A DNA stretch of 14,154 nt from the NCBI GenBank assembly GCA_013696945.1, contig JACCXQ010000067.1:1-14154 (forward strand), given 5' to 3'. Below are positions 12,796 through 14,154 of the stretch, piece by piece. A program made the translations under genes and the position numbers. Each line of letters begins with the position of its first letter. Positions within the stretch are counted from its first letter, which is position 1. The notes under the pieces are model-generated. The model had not been told where the DNA came from. It saw nothing but the letters and a program-made list of their open reading frames with translations, and did not search any database. The DNA comes from Chloroflexota bacterium. Lineage in GTDB: Bacteria; Chloroflexota; Limnocylindria; Limnocylindrales; CSP1-4.

Positions 12796-13228
12796 CGGCG
12801 ACGAACGTACCGCGGCAGGTGGCAGTGACGATGCCATCGGACGAGAGCGTCGTGTCGATGGTCGCCCTATCGTCGCTCGCTTCGCCGACGATGGCGCGAA
12901 GCCGGACGGGGCTGCCCGAAGGGGTCGGCTTCAGGAGCCGGACGTGGAAGTCGGCCGTCACCGTGGTCGGTGGATGGTCGGCGGCGGAAGCGCGCATCAG
13001 GTGGTTCGCGGCGGTCCAGTTGGAGTGGCAGTCCATCAGGGTCCCGATGATGCCGCCGTTGAGGATCCCCGGGAACGCCTCGTGATGAGAGGCTGGGGTC
13101 CATTCCGCGACACAGGCCTCGCCGGCCTCGAAGGAACGGACATGGAGCCCTTTCTCGTTCGCCGGCCCGCAGCCGAAGCAGATCGTGTGGGGCGCGAATC
13201 GCTCCTGGAGGCTGAGCTCGCTCGTCAC
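12761..13228 (-). CDS. PaaI-like hotdog-fold thioesterase
   Basis: A 155-aa acyl-CoA thioesterase-like protein. CFGCGPANEKGLHVRSFE (17-34) is the typical N-terminal 'CFvCGp.N..GL' motif of this group. FPGILNGGIIGTLMDCHSNW (53-72) is the active-site 'G..HGG...tllD' segment, although the usual His is Asn (LNGG); TVTADFHVRLLKPTP and CRGTFVAVKPGHPAFERW complete the hotdog sheet. Asn for His is notable, because that His normally helps polarise the thioester. GTG 13228 is supported by TAGACT 7 bases upstream; the frame is open for another 78 codons upstream, but that would run across the divergent tatA-like gene. Its end overlaps the hydrolase-fold gene tail to tail. Confidence 0.85.
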   Translation of the reverse strand: MTSELSLQERFAPHTICFGCGPANEKGLHVRSFEAGEACVAEWTPASHHEAFPGILNGGIIGTLMDCHSNWTAANHLMRASAADHPPTTVTADFHVRLLKPTPSGSPVRLRAIVGEASDDRATIDTTLSSDGIVTATCRGTFVAVKPGHPAFERW

Positions 13229-13235
13229 GGGCCCG

Positions 13236-13241
13236 AGTCTA
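13236..13241 (-). promoter_or_regulatory. -10 element of the thioesterase gene
   Basis: TAGACT on the minus strand, 7 bases before GTG 13228 and with no Shine-Dalgarno between; it fixes the choice of start. Confidence 0.5.
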
Positions 13242-13266
13242 GCCCGGTGCTCGTCCGAGGCTCCGG

Positions 13267-13272
13267 TACGAT
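13267..13272 (+). promoter_or_regulatory. -10 element of the tatA-like gene
   Basis: TACGAT exactly 6 bases before GTG 13279. It lies 25 bases from the divergent thioesterase -10. No clear -35 on either strand. Confidence 0.5.
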
Positions 13273-13278
13273 GGGCGG

Positions 13279-13458
13279 GTGAGCGACCTCGCACTGCTGC
13301 TGCTGGTGATCCTCGGCGCCGTGCTTCTCTTTCGCGGCCCCAAGGTGCTGCCACGGCTGGGCGCCTCGTTCGGACGTGGCGTGCGCGAGGTCCGCGAGGC
13401 CACCGACCGCAACTTCCGCCGCGCCGACGATGAGCCGGAGCGGCCTCCTGGCGAGTAG
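13279..13458 (+). CDS. tatA: TatA/E-family twin-arginine translocase subunit
   Basis: A 59-aa membrane protein. Residues 4-18 are a short hydrophobic N-terminal helix (LALLLLVILGAVLLF), then a hinge with G20-P21 (FRGPKVLP), an amphipathic helix 24-45 (RLGASFGRGVREVREATDR) and a charged tail. This is the TatA/TatE/TatB plan: pore-forming or receptor component for folded-protein export. Length suits TatA or TatE more than TatB. No tatC or tatB is in the window. GTG start chosen from the TACGAT box. It ends six bases before folE, so the two are probably co-transcribed. Confidence 0.82.
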   Translation: MSDLALLLLVILGAVLLFRGPKVLPRLGASFGRGVREVREATDRNFRRADDEPERPPGE

Positions 13459-13464
13459 TCACAG

Positions 13465-14154
13465 ATGAGCGATCTGCCCAGGCACGTCCGCACGCTCGTC
13501 GATGAGATCGAGCGCGAGATGGGGGAGGGGCGGGAAGCGGCTGTGATCGAGGGATCCGGCGCGGCTGGTGATGCTGGCGCGGCCGTCGCGGAGCAGCGCG
13601 CCGACGATGGCGAACATCCCGACGGCCCCGTCGAGGAGGCCGTCCGCGAGATCCTGGTCGAGATCGGCGAGGATCCGGACCGCCAGGGGCTGGCCGGAAC
13701 GCCTGGGCGCGTGCATCGGATGTACACGGAGCTCACGGCCGGGTATCACGTCTCCCCCGAGCGGCTCATCAATGGCGCCATCTTCGAGGTCGACTACAGC
13801 GAGATGGTCGTCGTCAAGGAGATCCCCTTCTACAGCCTCTGCGAGCACCACCTGCTGCCGTTCTTCGGGTCAGCCGGCGTCGCGTACATCCCGGACGGCC
13901 GAGTACTCGGGCTGTCCAAGATCCCGCGCATCGTCGAGATGTACGCACGACGGCTGCAGGTCCAGGAGCGGCTGACGCAGCAGGTCGCCGACTTCCTGAT
14001 GGAGCAGCTCCATCCCAAGGGCGTGGGCGTCGTCATCGAGGCCACCCACCTGTGCGCCGTGATGCGCGGTGTCCGCAAGCCGGGCACGATCATGACGACG
14101 AGCGCCGTGCTCGGCATCTTCCGCTCGAACGACAAGACGCGTGCCGAGTTCTTC
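13465..14154 (+). CDS. folE: GTP cyclohydrolase I (3' end outside window)
   Basis: First enzyme of tetrahydrofolate (and pterin) synthesis: GTP to 7,8-dihydroneopterin triphosphate and formate. 230 codons are present and the frame is open at the window end. The catalytic core starts near residue 56: [32 protein letters not shown], and the zinc site C126-E-H-H129 ([14 protein letters not shown]) with third ligand C197 (THLCAVMRG). [11 protein letters not shown] near the end is also conserved. Residues 1-55 are a low-complexity acidic Ala/Gly/Asp extension, longer than in E. coli FolE (222 aa overall). It follows the tatA-like gene by six bases; no strong Shine-Dalgarno is present. Confidence 0.96.
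   Translation, partial: MSDLPRHVRTLVDEIEREMGEGREAAVIEGSGAAGDAGAAVAEQRADDGEHPDGPVEEAVREILVEIGEDPDRQGLAGTPGRVHRMYTELTAGYHVSPERLINGAIFEVDYSEMVVVKEIPFYSLCEHHLLPFFGSAGVAYIPDGRVLGLSKIPRIVEMYARRLQVQERLTQQVADFLMEQLHPKGVGVVIEATHLCAVMRGVRKPGTIMTTSAVLGIFRSNDKTRAEFF

Noticed and set aside
12761..13462. Long (233-aa) form of the thioesterase
   Set aside because: The extra 78 residues are an Arg/Pro-rich antisense of the tatA-like gene; homology begins after GTG 13228, which has its own -10 box.

Overview
This window comes from a very GC-rich bacterial chromosome. Coding strands show strong G/C third-position bias, so long antisense shadow frames run opposite most genes. Many genes start with GTG a few bases downstream of a TANNNT hexamer, which suggests leaderless mRNAs. 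This, together with a LigC-type ligase, a split acyl-CoA mutase, the J-domain fusion and paired dynamin-like GTPases, fits a high-GC Chloroflexota (Limnocylindria-like) or Actinomycetota genome. The phylum is inference; no rRNA or marker gene is present. I see no tRNA, rRNA, CRISPR array, insertion sequence or phage gene.

Layout. 1-739 (-): 5' part of an ATP-dependent DNA ligase, divergent from 808-1599 (+), a J-domain protein with a C-terminal DUF3820-like domain. 1600-2032: 433 non-coding bases with two hairpins. 2033-5426 (-): two adjacent membrane-associated dynamin-like GTPases, preceded by 5509-6423 (-), an RlpA-like double-psi beta-barrel protein with a pentapeptide-repeat helix; together a plausible cell-envelope block. 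6543-9700 (+): a tightly packed run of acyl-CoA mutase large subunit, PPOX-family flavoprotein, DinB-like protein, an unknown 105-aa protein, and a 42-aa ORF that duplicates the end of the preceding gene. 9697-11114 (-): ArsR-type regulator, thioredoxin and GRAM-domain protein, with inverted repeats upstream of arsR. 11340-11771 (-): Zincin_1-type metallopeptidase, divergent from 11791-12795 (+), an alpha/beta-hydrolase-fold protein lacking the nucleophile serine. 12761-13228 (-): PaaI-like thioesterase, divergent from 13279-13458 (+), a TatA-like protein, and 13465 to the window end (+), GTP cyclohydrolase I (FolE).

Most of the window is housekeeping or accessory metabolism, and I do not see a clear new defence or mobile system. 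The points most worth following are: (i) the mutase has Phe and Gln where methylmalonyl-CoA mutase has Tyr89 and Arg207, the isobutyryl-CoA mutase pattern; (ii) about seven genes share a leaderless promoter layout, one pair apparently sharing a single symmetric -10 element; (iii) a hydrolase-fold protein has Gly in place of the catalytic Ser; (iv) a tiny ORF duplicates a C-terminal module with mostly synonymous divergence; (v) a four-cysteine ArsR regulator is linked to thioredoxin beneath a cluster of palindromes.
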